NCBI GenBank assembly: GCA_027486935.1
Contig: JAIXOF010000052.1
Span: forward strand, 1 to 64,000
Reading direction: 5' to 3'
Origin: Cyanobium sp. C1_MAG_00004
GTDB lineage: Bacteria > Cyanobacteriota > Cyanobacteriia > PCC-6307 > Cyanobiaceae
Length of the DNA: 64,000 bases
Made by a program: the position numbers and the translations under genes. A model generated the notes under the pieces. It made no database searches, was not told the DNA's origin, and saw nothing but the letters and a program-made list of their open reading frames with translations. Below are positions 53,804 to 63,425 of the stretch, in pieces; the stretch's first letter is position 1, and every line of letters starts with the position of its first letter.

Positions 53804-56023
53804 TCAGCCGAACTTGCCAGAGGTGGAGGCGATCAGGAAGGCCGCGTAGGTCACGAAGTAGCCCACGGTGAAGTGAGCCAGACCGACCACACGGGCCTGA
53901 ACGATCGAGAGAGCGACAGGCTTGTCACGCCAGCCCACCAGGTTGGCGAGCGGGGTGCGCTGATGAGCCCAGACGATGGTCTCAATCAGTTCCTGCCAGT
54001 AACCGCGCCAGGAGATCAGGAACATGAAGCCGGTTGCCCAGATCAGGTGCCCGAACAGGAACATCCAGGCCCAGACGGCGAGGTTGTTCGTGCCTGCGGG
54101 GTTGTAGCCGTTGATCAGCTGTGAGCTGTTCAGCCACAGGTAATCGCGGAACCAGCCCATCAGATAGGTGCTGGATTCGTTGAACTGAGCCACGTTGCCC
54201 TGCCAGATGGCGAGGTGCTTCCAGTGCCAGTAGAAGGTCAACCAGCCCACGGTGTTCAGGGCCCAGAAGACAGCCAGATAGAAGGCGTCCCAGGCACTGA
54301 TGTCGCAGGTGCCGCCACGGCCGGGGCCGTCGCAGGGGAAGGAGTAACCGAAGTCCTTCTTGTCGGGCATCAGCTTGGAACCGCGGGCATCCAGCGCACC
54401 CTTGACCAGGATCAGGGTGGTGGTGTGCAGGCCCAGAGCAATGGCGTGGTGAACCAGGAAGTCACCAGGCCCGATCTGGAGGAACAGGCTGTTGGTGCCG
54501 GCGTTGATGCCGTCGAGCCAACCGGGCAGCCAGACGGCGCCGGGGCCAGGGGCATTGCTCACCAGGCTGTCGGGATTCGACAGCAGCACGTTCATGCCAT
54601 AGATCGCCTTGCCTGAAGCGGCCTGGACGAACTGGGCAAAGACGGGCTCAACCAGAATCTGCTTCTCGGGGGTACCGAAGGCCACGACCACGTCGTTGTG
54701 AACGTAGAGACCCAGGGTGTGGAAACCGAGGAACAGGGACACCCAGCTCAGGTGGCTGATGATCGCTTCTTTGTGCTCGAGCATCCGGGCCAACACGTTG
54801 TTCTTGTTGGCTTCGGGGTCGTAATCACGGATGAAGAAGATCGCACCGTGAGCAAAGGCACCGCACATCAGGAAGATGGCGATGTACTGGTGGTGGGTAT
54901 AGAGAGCAGCCTGTGTCGTGTAGTCCTTGGCGATGAACGCATAGGACGGCATCGAATACATGTGCTGCGCCACCAGACTCGTCACCACACCGAGGGAGGC
55001 CAGAGCCAGACCCAGCTGGAAGTGAAGCGAGTTGTTGATGGTGTCGTAGAGACCCTTGTGGCCAGCGCCGAGGTCACCAGGGGTGCCCTTGGGCGGGTTG
55101 TGGGCTTCGAGGATCTCGCGGATCGAGTGACCGATGCCGAAGTTGGTCCGGTACATGTGACCGGCGATCACGAACAGGCAGCCGATCGCCAGGTGGTGAT
55201 GGGCGATGTCCGTGAGCCACAGGGCTTCGGTCTGGGGGTGGAAACCACCCAGGAAGGTCAGGATCGCGGTACCTGAGCCTTCAGAAGTGCCGAACACCTG
55301 GTAAGCGGTGTCGGGATTCTGGGCGTAAACGCCCCAGTTGCCGGTGAAGAAGGGACCCAGGCCTGCAGGGTGCGGCAGCACCGAGAGGAAGTTGTCCCAA
55401 CCGACGTGCTGGCCGCGGGCTTCAGGGATCGCCACGTGGACCAGGTGACCGGTCCAGGCAATGGAGCTGAAGCCGAACAACACAGCCAGGTGGTGGTTGA
55501 GGCGGGATTCAGCGTTCTTGAACCAGGCCAGGGAAGGCCTGAATTTGGGCTGCAGGTGCAGCCAACCGGCGAACAGGGCCCAGGCCGACAGGATCATCAT
55601 GAAGATGGAACCCTGATACAGCTCGGCGTTGGTGCGCATGCCGATCGTGTACCACCAGTGGTACAGACCGGAATAGCTGATGTTCACCGGTGAGGAGGCG
55701 CCCGCCTGGGTGAAGGCAGCGATGGCGCCTTGACCGAAGTGGGGATCCCAGATCGCGTGAGCGATGGGACGGACATGCAGAGGATCGGTGACCCACTGCT
55801 CAAAGTTGCCCTGCCAGGCGATATGGAACAGGTTGCCCGAAACCCAGAGGCCAATGATGGCCAGGTGTCCGAAGTGGGTGGAGAACAGCTTTTGGTAAAG
55901 CCGCTCCTCGGTCATGCCGTCGTGGCTCTCGAAGTCGTGAGCCGTGGCGATGCCGTACCAGATCCGGCGGGTTGTCGGGTCCTGTGCCAGACCCTGGCTG
56001 AACGAAGGAAATTTCGTTGCCAT
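53804..56023 (-). CDS. psaB: Photosystem I P700 apoprotein A2
   Basis: Reaction-centre half binding P700, A0, A1 and one side of the FX cluster. 739 residues with eleven membrane helices. FX motif: [18 protein letters not shown] (the two Cys are cluster ligands). [20 protein letters not shown] start. Begins 19 nt after the psaA stop, and the psaAB terminator follows. Confidence 0.99.
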   Translation of the reverse strand: MATKFPSFSQGLAQDPTTRRIWYGIATAHDFESHDGMTEERLYQKLFSTHFGHLAIIGLWVSGNLFHIAWQGNFEQWVTDPLHVRPIAHAIWDPHFGQGAIAAFTQAGASSPVNISYSGLYHWWYTIGMRTNAELYQGSIFMMILSAWALFAGWLHLQPKFRPSLAWFKNAESRLNHHLAVLFGFSSIAWTGHLVHVAIPEARGQHVGWDNFLSVLPHPAGLGPFFTGNWGVYAQNPDTAYQVFGTSEGSGTAILTFLGGFHPQTEALWLTDIAHHHLAIGCLFVIAGHMYRTNFGIGHSIREILEAHNPPKGTPGDLGAGHKGLYDTINNSLHFQLGLALASLGVVTSLVAQHMYSMPSYAFIAKDYTTQAALYTHHQYIAIFLMCGAFAHGAIFFIRDYDPEANKNNVLARMLEHKEAIISHLSWVSLFLGFHTLGLYVHNDVVVAFGTPEKQILVEPVFAQFVQAASGKAIYGMNVLLSNPDSLVSNAPGPGAVWLPGWLDGINAGTNSLFLQIGPGDFLVHHAIALGLHTTTLILVKGALDARGSKLMPDKKDFGYSFPCDGPGRGGTCDISAWDAFYLAVFWALNTVGWLTFYWHWKHLAIWQGNVAQFNESSTYLMGWFRDYLWLNSSQLINGYNPAGTNNLAVWAWMFLFGHLIWATGFMFLISWRGYWQELIETIVWAHQRTPLANLVGWRDKPVALSIVQARVVGLAHFTVGYFVTYAAFLIASTSGKFG

Positions 56024-56042
56024 TGGGAAAGGTCAGGAAAGG

Positions 56043-58346
56043 TCAGCCGACCGCAAGCATGCGGGCCAGGAAGAAGGACCAGGTGGTCGCGATACCGCCC
56101 AACAGATAGTGAGCGACACCGACCGCACGGCCCTGGGTGATGGAGAGCGCACGGGGCTGGATGGCAGGAGCCACCCTCAGCTTGTTGTGAGCCCAGACGA
56201 TGGACTCGATCAGCTCCTGCCAATAGCCACGGCCAGAGAACAGGAACATCAGGCTGAAGGCCCAGACGAAGTGTGCACCCAGGAACATCAGGCCATAGGC
56301 ACTGCTGCTCGAGCCATAGCTGTTGATCACCTGAGCGGCCTGAGCCCACAGGAAATCACGCAGCCAACCATTGATGGTGATGGCACTGGTGGCAAAGTTG
56401 CCGTTGGTGATGTGCTGGACGGTGCCGTCGGCATTGACGGTGCCCCACACGTCGCTCTGCATCTTCCAGGAGAAGTGGAAGATGACGATCGACAGGGAGT
56501 TGTACATCCAGAACAGGCCGAGGAACACGTGGTCCCAGGCCGACACCTGGCAGGTGCCGCCACGGCCGGGGCCGTCGCAGGGGAAGCGGAAGCCGAGGTT
56601 CGCCTTGTCGGGAACCAGGCGCGAGCTGCGGCTATACAGCACACCCTTCAGCAGGATCAGCACGGTGACGTGGATCGTGAAGGCGTGGATGTGGTGGACC
56701 ATGAAGTCGGCGGTTCCCAGGGGAATCGGCGCCGCGGCCACCTTGCCGCCCACCGCCACAACTGCGCCATTGAACACTTCACTCACGCCTGCGAGGGCAT
56801 TGGGAGCGGTGCTGCCGGCAGCGGCGGCGTGCAGACCCTGGATCCACTGCGCGAAGACGGGCTTCAGAGCAATGGCCGAGTCACTGAACATGTCCTGGGG
56901 ACGGCCCAGGGCACGCATCGTGTCGTTGTGGATGTAAAGGCCGAAGCTGTGGAAGCCGAGCCAGATGCACACCCAGTTGAGGTGGCTGATCAGGGCATCG
57001 CGAGCCTTGAGCACCCGATCGAGCACGTTGTCGATGTGCTTGGCGGGGTCGTAGTCACGCACCATGGCGATGGCGGCGTGAGCACCGGCACCGACGATCA
57101 GGAAGCCACCAATCCACACGTGGTGGGTGAAAATCGACAGCTGGGTGGCATAGCTGACCCCGATATAGGGGTACGGGGGCATCGCATACATGTGATGCGC
57201 CACGATGATGCTCAGCGAGCCGAGCAGGGCCAGGTTCACGGCCAGTTGGGCATGCCAGCTGGTGGTCATGAACTCGAACAGGCCATCGTGCCCCTTCGGA
57301 GCGGGGAACAGCAGGGGATCGCCCTTCTGACCCTCGAGGATCTCCTTGATGCTGTGACCGATGCCCCAGTTGGTGCGGTACATGTGGCCAGCCACGATGA
57401 ACAGCACCGCGATCGCCAGATGGTGATGGGCGATATCGGTCATCCAGAGACTGCCGGTCACAGGATTGAGCCCACCCTTAAAGGTGAGGAAATCGCTGTA
57501 AGCGGCCCAGTTGCCGGTGAAGAAGGCACTGATGCCAGCTCCGAAGCCGGGGAACAGCTGGGTCAGCAGATCCTGGTTGAGAAATTCGTGCGGCAGCGGA
57601 ATGTCAGCCACCGAAGCGATGGTCTTGCCGTTGAGCACCAGCGGCTTGCCGGCGTCGATGGCATCCATCAACTGGGTGGTGGGCAGGGACACATGCAACA
57701 GGTGTCCTGTCCAGGACAGGGAACCCAGTCCGAGCAGGCCGGCCAGATGGTGGTTGAGCATCGACTCAACGTTCTGGAACCACTCGAGCTTGGGAGCTGC
57801 CTTGTGATAGTGGAAGACGCCGGCATTAAGCATCAGGCCGGCCATCACCAAAGCGCCGATGGCCGTGGCCAGCAGCTGGGTCTCGTTGGTGAAACCCCAG
57901 GCCCGCCACACGTGGAAGAGACCTGAGGTGATCTGGATGCCGTGGAAGCCGGCACCGACATCACCGTTGAGGATTTCCTGGCCGAAGATCGGCCAGACCA
58001 CCTGCGCACTGGGTTTGACGTGCAGGGGGTCGGCCAGCCATCCGGTGTAGTTGGAGAAGCGGGCGCCATGGAAGAAGGCGCCGCTCAACCAGATGAAGAT
58101 GACGGCCAGGTGCCCGAAGTGGGCCGAAAAGATCTTGCGAGAAACCTCTTCGAGGTCGCTCGTATGGCTGTCGAAGTCGTGAGCGTTGGCGTGGAGGTTC
58201 CAAATCCAAGTGGTGGTTTTGGGACCTTTGGCAAGGGTGCGGTCGAAATGCCCGGGCTTTTCGAAAAGCTCGAACGTGGCCGGAACGGGGTTCCGGTCGA
58301 CCATGGCCTTCGCCGTTTTCCCACGCTCTGGTGGGCTGATGGTCAT
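56043..58346 (-). CDS. psaA: Photosystem I P700 apoprotein A1
   Basis: Reaction-centre half paired with PsaB. 767 residues from ATG 58346 ([20 protein letters not shown]). FX ligands in [18 protein letters not shown]; eleven membrane helices with many histidine chlorophyll ligands. The frame is open 51 codons upstream, but those residues are not PsaA-like and the stretch is presumably leader. Confidence 0.99.
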   Translation of the reverse strand: MTISPPERGKTAKAMVDRNPVPATFELFEKPGHFDRTLAKGPKTTTWIWNLHANAHDFDSHTSDLEEVSRKIFSAHFGHLAVIFIWLSGAFFHGARFSNYTGWLADPLHVKPSAQVVWPIFGQEILNGDVGAGFHGIQITSGLFHVWRAWGFTNETQLLATAIGALVMAGLMLNAGVFHYHKAAPKLEWFQNVESMLNHHLAGLLGLGSLSWTGHLLHVSLPTTQLMDAIDAGKPLVLNGKTIASVADIPLPHEFLNQDLLTQLFPGFGAGISAFFTGNWAAYSDFLTFKGGLNPVTGSLWMTDIAHHHLAIAVLFIVAGHMYRTNWGIGHSIKEILEGQKGDPLLFPAPKGHDGLFEFMTTSWHAQLAVNLALLGSLSIIVAHHMYAMPPYPYIGVSYATQLSIFTHHVWIGGFLIVGAGAHAAIAMVRDYDPAKHIDNVLDRVLKARDALISHLNWVCIWLGFHSFGLYIHNDTMRALGRPQDMFSDSAIALKPVFAQWIQGLHAAAAGSTAPNALAGVSEVFNGAVVAVGGKVAAAPIPLGTADFMVHHIHAFTIHVTVLILLKGVLYSRSSRLVPDKANLGFRFPCDGPGRGGTCQVSAWDHVFLGLFWMYNSLSIVIFHFSWKMQSDVWGTVNADGTVQHITNGNFATSAITINGWLRDFLWAQAAQVINSYGSSSSAYGLMFLGAHFVWAFSLMFLFSGRGYWQELIESIVWAHNKLRVAPAIQPRALSITQGRAVGVAHYLLGGIATTWSFFLARMLAVG

Positions 58347-58744
58347 CGAGTCGTTCCTCGAGGGACGGAGTCGAGGTGGGAGGTCCACCCCTGCGGGAGC
58401 CGGATCGCCGAGACGATCCAAATCACCCTGGGCCCTATGGACCGTCGCGTGGCCGAAGCCGTTTGACGACCATGGGCGCCAGCCGGAAACGATCCGCAAA
58501 ATCGCGAAATCGCTGATCCCGACTGGAGCTTGGGCCCCAGATAGGGGACCGCTGGCCGAACTATAAGGGCGTTGAACAAGCCGATCGGGAGGTCAGTTAC
58601 AAAGGTTCAATCCCCGAGCTTCCCAGGTGCCAACAGGGCTTTACGGCAGAGAAAAGATGAATGAAATAGCCGCAGTTCATTCACGTTTTCAACTGAATGC
58701 CGCACAGATTCCTGATTAAAAATAGTCAGACAGCACAGGATTGA
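58347..58744 (-). promoter_or_regulatory. psaA leader and divergent promoter region
   Basis: 398 nt between the psaA ATG and the divergent gene at 58745. TATAGT on the minus strand at 58560-58565 is a good -10; no -35 at standard spacing. About 31 nt further upstream, GTTACAAAGGTTCAAT (58596-58611, plus strand) resembles one half of the RpaB HLR1 motif plus a weak second half. The predicted leader would be about 200 nt, with small GC hairpins such as GGTGG/CCACC near 58374-58397. The AT-rich part at 58650-58735 probably serves the divergent gene. Confidence 0.45.
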
Positions 58745-60259
58745 ATGCCGGCTCTGACCACCTGCTTGCTGACCGCGCACAATGATCCCAAGCCCATGGA
58801 CGCGAGCAGCGGCGTGATGTTCGGCAACAGCCCGGCCCCGAAAGACCGCCCGCCAAGGCCCTGGGGGCCGTGGTGCCGGTCACGGCTGCGCCTGCTGCTG
58901 ACTCCGCTGCTGTGCCTGCTGCTGTGGCTGGGCTTGCCGGGGGCATCGGCAGCCGCCTGGCAGCCACCGTCTTGGAGCAACCGTGGCGGCGGTGCCACCA
59001 CGCCCCAGGCGCCCCTGGCCCCGACAGCGCCGATGGGGCGCCTGCAGGAAGTGCCCCCCCCCCAGGCCGTGCAGCAACTGCAACAGGCCCTGACCGGCCA
59101 CCGACCACGGGTGACGATCACCGCACCGCAGGACGGAGCACTGCTGGAGCCGGGGCCATGGGCCTTGAAGGTGAGCGTCCAGGACTGGCCCCTGGTCGAT
59201 GCCGGCCCCCTCGGCCTGGGTCCCCACCTGGTGGTTCAGATCGATGACCAGCCGCCACTGCGGCTCACCGCTGACGATGGGCCCCGTGAGAACGGGGTGG
59301 TGATGGTGCAGGTCCCGCCGTTGTCACCAGGCAGCCACCGGATCACCGCCTATGCCGCACGCCCCTGGGGCGAAGCGGTCAAAAGCCCTGGAGCGTTGCA
59401 GCAGATCAGGGTGCACCGGCTGGTGGCCAACCCCCAGGCCCTGCCGGCGCCGGGCAGCGTGCAACTGCTCCCGGTCAGCCCGGCCGAGCTGAGTCAAGGC
59501 GAACCCGTGATGCTCGACTGGATCCTGCTGGATGCACCCCTGCAGAACCTGCGCCCGGGCGATGGCAGCTGGAGGCTGCGCGTGACCGTCAACGGCGACA
59601 GCTTCCTGGTGGACCAGAACGTGCCGCTGTGGCTCAAGGGCTGGCGCTCTGGTGACAACAGCCTGTTGCTTGAACTGGTCGACGGCCGGGGAGAACCCCT
59701 CAACCCACCGTTCAACAGTCTGGTGAGAGCGGTGACACTCACCAGACCAGGAGCAGGCGCTGCAGCGGCGCCGCGCTGGCTGCAAGGCCGTCTGAACGAC
59801 CAGGAATTGGCCCAGCTGCTGGGCCAGCTCCCGCCCCCCGTACCGGCCCAGGGACCCGATCCGGTTCTGGCTCAAGAACCGGTGGTGGCGGCAGAGCCGG
59901 CGCTGACGGCGGAGCCGGATGCCCCCCCCGAAGCTGAGCAGGTCCAAGAACCGGTTCTGGCGCCGGAGCAACTCACGACGACCGAGCAGCCACCCGAGCC
60001 GGCACACCAGGAAGACCCCAGTGGAGAAGGAGAAGAGGAAGAGGAACAAGAAGTTGAGGACGATGAAACACGTCCGGAGCCCGAGCCCGTAGCCCTGGCT
60101 GCACCACCACTGCCGGCCAGAGCCGCCACCAGCGAGCGGATCAGCAGCAGTACCGCGCTCGAAGGCAGTGCCCGGGAGCTGGTCAACCCGGACGGATCCC
60201 TGATCCAGCCGCGGCCCAGTGGGCCACTGGCAGGCCTACGCCAACGGTTCACCCCATGA
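58745..60259 (+). CDS. Unknown secreted or membrane-anchored protein with acidic Pro-rich tail
   Basis: 504 residues. A hydrophobic segment at about 49-70 (RLLLTPLLCLLLWLGLPGASAAA) after an Arg-rich stretch looks like a signal peptide with an Ala-x-Ala-type cleavage site; therefore starts at 58796 or 58820 (ATG) are as likely as 58745. The middle has two Ig-like strands-rich regions (ITAPQDGALLEPGPWALKVSV, VTVNGDSFLVDQNVPLWLKGW). From about 355 the protein is Pro/Glu-rich, with an acidic run near 430-445. No family recognised. Its stop overlaps the cobJ start (ATGA at 60256-60259). Confidence 0.7.
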   Translation: MPALTTCLLTAHNDPKPMDASSGVMFGNSPAPKDRPPRPWGPWCRSRLRLLLTPLLCLLLWLGLPGASAAAWQPPSWSNRGGGATTPQAPLAPTAPMGRLQEVPPPQAVQQLQQALTGHRPRVTITAPQDGALLEPGPWALKVSVQDWPLVDAGPLGLGPHLVVQIDDQPPLRLTADDGPRENGVVMVQVPPLSPGSHRITAYAARPWGEAVKSPGALQQIRVHRLVANPQALPAPGSVQLLPVSPAELSQGEPVMLDWILLDAPLQNLRPGDGSWRLRVTVNGDSFLVDQNVPLWLKGWRSGDNSLLLELVDGRGEPLNPPFNSLVRAVTLTRPGAGAAAAPRWLQGRLNDQELAQLLGQLPPPVPAQGPDPVLAQEPVVAAEPALTAEPDAPPEAEQVQEPVLAPEQLTTTEQPPEPAHQEDPSGEGEEEEEQEVEDDETRPEPEPVALAAPPLPARAATSERISSSTALEGSARELVNPDGSLIQPRPSGPLAGLRQRFTP

Positions 60260-62082
60260 ATCAGTCCAAGCAGATCTGGGGCCTGGGGTTCAGCCAGGAG
60301 GCCGAGAGCCTGCTGGTGCGCCTTCTGCAGGCCGGCCTGGTGGACGCCGTCGCGACCGTCGACGCCAGGCCTTCTCCAGCCGAGGTGTTGCGCCAGCAAT
60401 GGAGCCAGGCCCGTGGTTTTGTCGTGGTCGGGGCCTGCGGCCTGGTGACGCGCCTGATCGCACCACTGCTTCAGGACAAGTCCCAGGACCCTGCGGTGGT
60501 CGTTCTGGACCCCGAAGGCCGTTTTGCCGTGCCCCTGCTGGGGGGGCACAGCGCTGGTGCTGACAGGCTCAGTCAACGGCTGGCGGCGGCGTTGGGCGGC
60601 GCTGCGGTGCCGACCGGGCACAGCAGCGGCCGGGGCCTGCTGGCGCTTGACAGCTTTGGCCAATCCTGGGGTTGGCGGCGCGGCGCTGGCGACTGGAGCG
60701 CGCTGATGCAGCGCGCTGCCAGGCGGCAGCGCTTGCAGCTGCAACAGGACACAGGGCTGACGCTGTGGCAGCAATGTGCGGCGGCCGAGGGCCTGCCGCT
60801 GCAGCCTGAGGCGACCGACAGCGCAGCCCCCCCCGATCTGGTCATCAGTGAACGACTGGGACCGGGCTGCCGTTGGCACCCACCGCGGCTGTGGCTGGGC
60901 CTGGGCTGCGAACGGAACACCAGCCTGGGCCTGCTCGAACGGTTGCTGGAGCTGACCCTGCGGGACCACGGCCTGGCTGAAGCCGCCGTGGCCGGATTGG
61001 CCAGCATCGATCGCAAGGGCGACGAACCGGCCCTGTTGCAACTGGCCGCCCAGCGCGGTTGGCCCCTCAGGCTGTTCAGCGCCGCCGAGCTGGCCGCCGT
61101 GGACGTGCCCAATCCCTCGTCATTGGTGGCCCAAGAGATGGGGACAGCCAGCGTGGCCGAGGCCTCGGCCTTGCTGGCCGCGGGCACCCCAGGTGCGGCA
61201 GGGACGTTGACCGTGGCCAAGGCCGTGCTTCATGCCGGCGAACGGCTGGATTCCGCCGGCGATGGCACAGGCGAGCGGGGTGCCGCCACCCTGGCGATTG
61301 CCGCGGCCGCCGACCAGTGGGCCCCCCAACGGGGCGAACTGCACCTGGTGGGCAGCGGCCCCGGCAGCCTGGCCCTGCTCACCGCTGAGGCACGCACCGT
61401 GCTGAGCCGCTGCAGTGTCTGGGTGGGCTATGGCCTGTATCTCGATCTGCTCGAGCCCCTGCGGCGCCCTGACCAGGTCCGCCTCGATGGCCAGCTGACC
61501 CGCGAGCGCGAGCGCTGCGCCCAGGCCCTGGAGCTGGCCTGCCAGGGGGTGAGCGTGGCCCTGATCTCGTCGGGGGACAGCGGCATCTACGGGATGGCGG
61601 GCCTGGCCCTGGAGCTATGGCTGGCCCGTGCCGAGGAGGCACGGCCCCGCTTTGCCGTGCACCCGGGGATTTCGGCCCTGCAGCTGGCAGCGGCCCGCTG
61701 CGGCGCACCGCTGATGCACGATTTCTGCACCATCAGCCTGAGCGACCGGCTGACCCCCTGGGAGGTGATCGAACGCCGCCTGATCGCCGCCGCCCAGGGC
61801 GATTTTGTCGTCGCCCTCTACAACCCGCGCTCCCTGGGGCGCGACTGGCAGCTGGCCCGCGCAGTGGAGCTGATATCAGCGGGGCGCCCGGGGTCTACGC
61901 CGGTGGCCCTGGCCCGCCAGCTGGGTCGCGCCGACGAGGCCATCAGCCTCCACACCCTGGCGTCGCTGCCGATCGAGCAGGTGGACATGCTGACCCTGGT
62001 GCTGGTGGGCAACAGCAGCACCAGGATCGAATCAGGCCAGATGGTGACCCCCAGGGGCTACCCGGGGGCCGAGCTCAGTTGA
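60256..62082 (+). CDS. cobJ: Fused CbiG-CobJ cobalamin protein
   Basis: Corrin ring synthesis. 608 residues: CbiG N-terminal and central regions (about 1-220; GLGFSQEAES, VVLDPEGRFAVPLLGGHSAGAD), CbiG/CobE C-terminal domain (about 210-345; LWLGLGCERNTSLGLLERL, SIDRKGDEPALLQLA), then a CobJ/CbiH precorrin-3B C17-methyltransferase from about 361 (GELHLVGSGPGSLALLT, ISSGDSGIYGMAGLA, FVVALYNPRS). CbiG removes C2 as acetaldehyde, and CobJ methylates C17 with ring contraction; both reactions are consecutive, which explains the fusion. Coupled to the upstream unknown gene. Confidence 0.92.
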   Translation: MNQSKQIWGLGFSQEAESLLVRLLQAGLVDAVATVDARPSPAEVLRQQWSQARGFVVVGACGLVTRLIAPLLQDKSQDPAVVVLDPEGRFAVPLLGGHSAGADRLSQRLAAALGGAAVPTGHSSGRGLLALDSFGQSWGWRRGAGDWSALMQRAARRQRLQLQQDTGLTLWQQCAAAEGLPLQPEATDSAAPPDLVISERLGPGCRWHPPRLWLGLGCERNTSLGLLERLLELTLRDHGLAEAAVAGLASIDRKGDEPALLQLAAQRGWPLRLFSAAELAAVDVPNPSSLVAQEMGTASVAEASALLAAGTPGAAGTLTVAKAVLHAGERLDSAGDGTGERGAATLAIAAAADQWAPQRGELHLVGSGPGSLALLTAEARTVLSRCSVWVGYGLYLDLLEPLRRPDQVRLDGQLTRERERCAQALELACQGVSVALISSGDSGIYGMAGLALELWLARAEEARPRFAVHPGISALQLAAARCGAPLMHDFCTISLSDRLTPWEVIERRLIAAAQGDFVVALYNPRSLGRDWQLARAVELISAGRPGSTPVALARQLGRADEAISLHTLASLPIEQVDMLTLVLVGNSSTRIESGQMVTPRGYPGAELS

Positions 62083-62118
62083 GCCTGCCCAAACCCATGC
62101 TCAACGGGAGTGATCAAG

Positions 62119-62192
62119 TCGGGATGACAGGATTCGAACCTGCGGCCCCTTCGTCCCGAACGAAGTGCGCTACCAAGCTGCGCTACATCCCG
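62119..62192 (-). tRNA. tRNA-Pro(CGG)
   Basis: Acceptor CGGGATG/CATCCCG, D-arm GCGCAGCTTGGTAGCGC, anticodon arm CTTCG-TTCGGGA-CGAAG giving CGG, T-arm CAGGTTCGAATCCTG. CCA is not encoded. Lies antisense between cobJ and lipA; its 5' end is 26 nt from the lipA ATG. Confidence 0.96.
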
Positions 62193-62218
62193 ATGCCAGC
62201 GACTGTAGAAGATCGCCC

Positions 62219-63109
62219 ATGGTGACCAGTAAACCAGCGACCAGCAAACCGGACTGGCTGCGGGTCAAAGCCCCCCAGCGCGAGCGCATCGGCGCGGTGG
62301 CTGATCTGCTGCAGGATCTGCAGCTCAACACGGTGTGCCAGGAGGCCAGCTGCCCCAACATCGGCGAGTGCTTCGCCGGCGGCACCGCCACGTTCTTGAT
62401 CATGGGGCCGGGCTGCACCCGCGCCTGTCCGTACTGCGACATCGACTTCGACAAAAGCGTGCGGCCGCTCGATCCCACAGAGCCCGAGCGCCTGGGTGAA
62501 GCGGTGGCGCGCCTGGGCCTCAGCCATGTGGTGATCACCGCGGTCAACCGCGATGACCTGGCCGATGGCGGTGCCAGCCAGTTTGTGGCCTGCATCGAAC
62601 AGGTGCGCGCCCGCAGCCCCCTGACCACGATCGAGCTGCTGATCCCCGATTTCTGCGGCGACTGGGACGCCCTGGCGGCGGTGATGGCCGCCGCCCCCGA
62701 CGTGCTCAACCACAACATCGAGACGGTGCCGCGGCTCTACAAACGGGCCAGGCCGCAGGCGATCTATCAGCGCAGCCTGGAGCTGCTGCAGCGCGTGCAC
62801 GACGGTTGGCCCCGCTGTTACACCAAATCGGGGCTGATGGTGGGCCTGGGCGAAACCGACGCCGAGGTGACCGAGGTGCTGGCCGATCTACGGCATCACC
62901 ACGTCGACATCGTCACCATCGGCCAGTACCTGTCGCCGGGGCCCAAGCACCTGCCGGTCGACCGCTTTGTGACGCCCGAGCAGTTCGACGTGTTCCGCCG
63001 CCACGGACAAGACGGGCTGGGCTTTTTGCAGGTGGTCAGCAGCCCGCTGACCCGCAGCAGCTACCACGCCGGCGAGGTTCAGCGACTGATGCGCGAGCAC
63101 CCGCGTTAA
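62219..63109 (+). CDS. lipA: Lipoyl synthase
   Basis: Radical SAM enzyme inserting two sulfurs into octanoyl-protein. 296 residues: auxiliary cluster motif [12 protein letters not shown], radical SAM motif CTRACPYC (Cys66, 70, 73), and the C-terminal [13 protein letters not shown] whose Ser coordinates the auxiliary cluster. ATG 62219 is used. It converges with the YciI gene with a 4-nt overlap of stop codons. Its promoter must lie within the short spacer or the tRNA gene. Confidence 0.96.
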   Translation: MVTSKPATSKPDWLRVKAPQRERIGAVADLLQDLQLNTVCQEASCPNIGECFAGGTATFLIMGPGCTRACPYCDIDFDKSVRPLDPTEPERLGEAVARLGLSHVVITAVNRDDLADGGASQFVACIEQVRARSPLTTIELLIPDFCGDWDALAAVMAAAPDVLNHNIETVPRLYKRARPQAIYQRSLELLQRVHDGWPRCYTKSGLMVGLGETDAEVTEVLADLRHHHVDIVTIGQYLSPGPKHLPVDRFVTPEQFDVFRRHGQDGLGFLQVVSSPLTRSSYHAGEVQRLMREHPR

Positions 63110-63414
63110 AGGGCCAGATCGCCAGCTGCCGGGATCCATTCGTGCAGCTGCCAGTTGACCCAGCCGCCTGCGATCAATGGGTCTTGGGCGATGAGCGCCA
63201 ATGCAGCGCTGTGACTCTCGGCCTCAACAACCAGCAGCCCGCCGCCGCCGGGCCGCCGCGAGCCATCGACCAAAAAGCCGCTGGCGATGGCCACACCAGC
63301 GGCGCGCTGGGCCTCGACCCAATCGCGGTGGGCCTGCAGATGGGTGCCACGCTCGGGCCCCGGCAAGGACCGAAACCCGTCGGTGAGGGTTTCGGTCTTG
63401 ATGAACCAGGCCAA
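63106..63414 (-). CDS. YciI-like protein
   Basis: 102 residues, ferredoxin-like YCII domain: [63 protein letters not shown]. Family members are dehydratase- or enzyme-like, with an active-site His/Asp pair; biological role unknown. It begins 11 nt after the gltB stop and is probably cotranscribed with it. Confidence 0.85.
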   Translation of the reverse strand: MAWFIKTETLTDGFRSLPGPERGTHLQAHRDWVEAQRAAGVAIASGFLVDGSRRPGGGGLLVVEAESHSAALALIAQDPLIAGGWVNWQLHEWIPAAGDLAL

Positions 63415-63425
63415 CGCAGCAACCC

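Noticed and set aside
55944-57926. A 660-codon plus-strand open frame across psaA-psaB
   Set aside because: It is antisense to two of the best-conserved proteins in the window and has no recognisable domain; high GC makes long antisense frames common.
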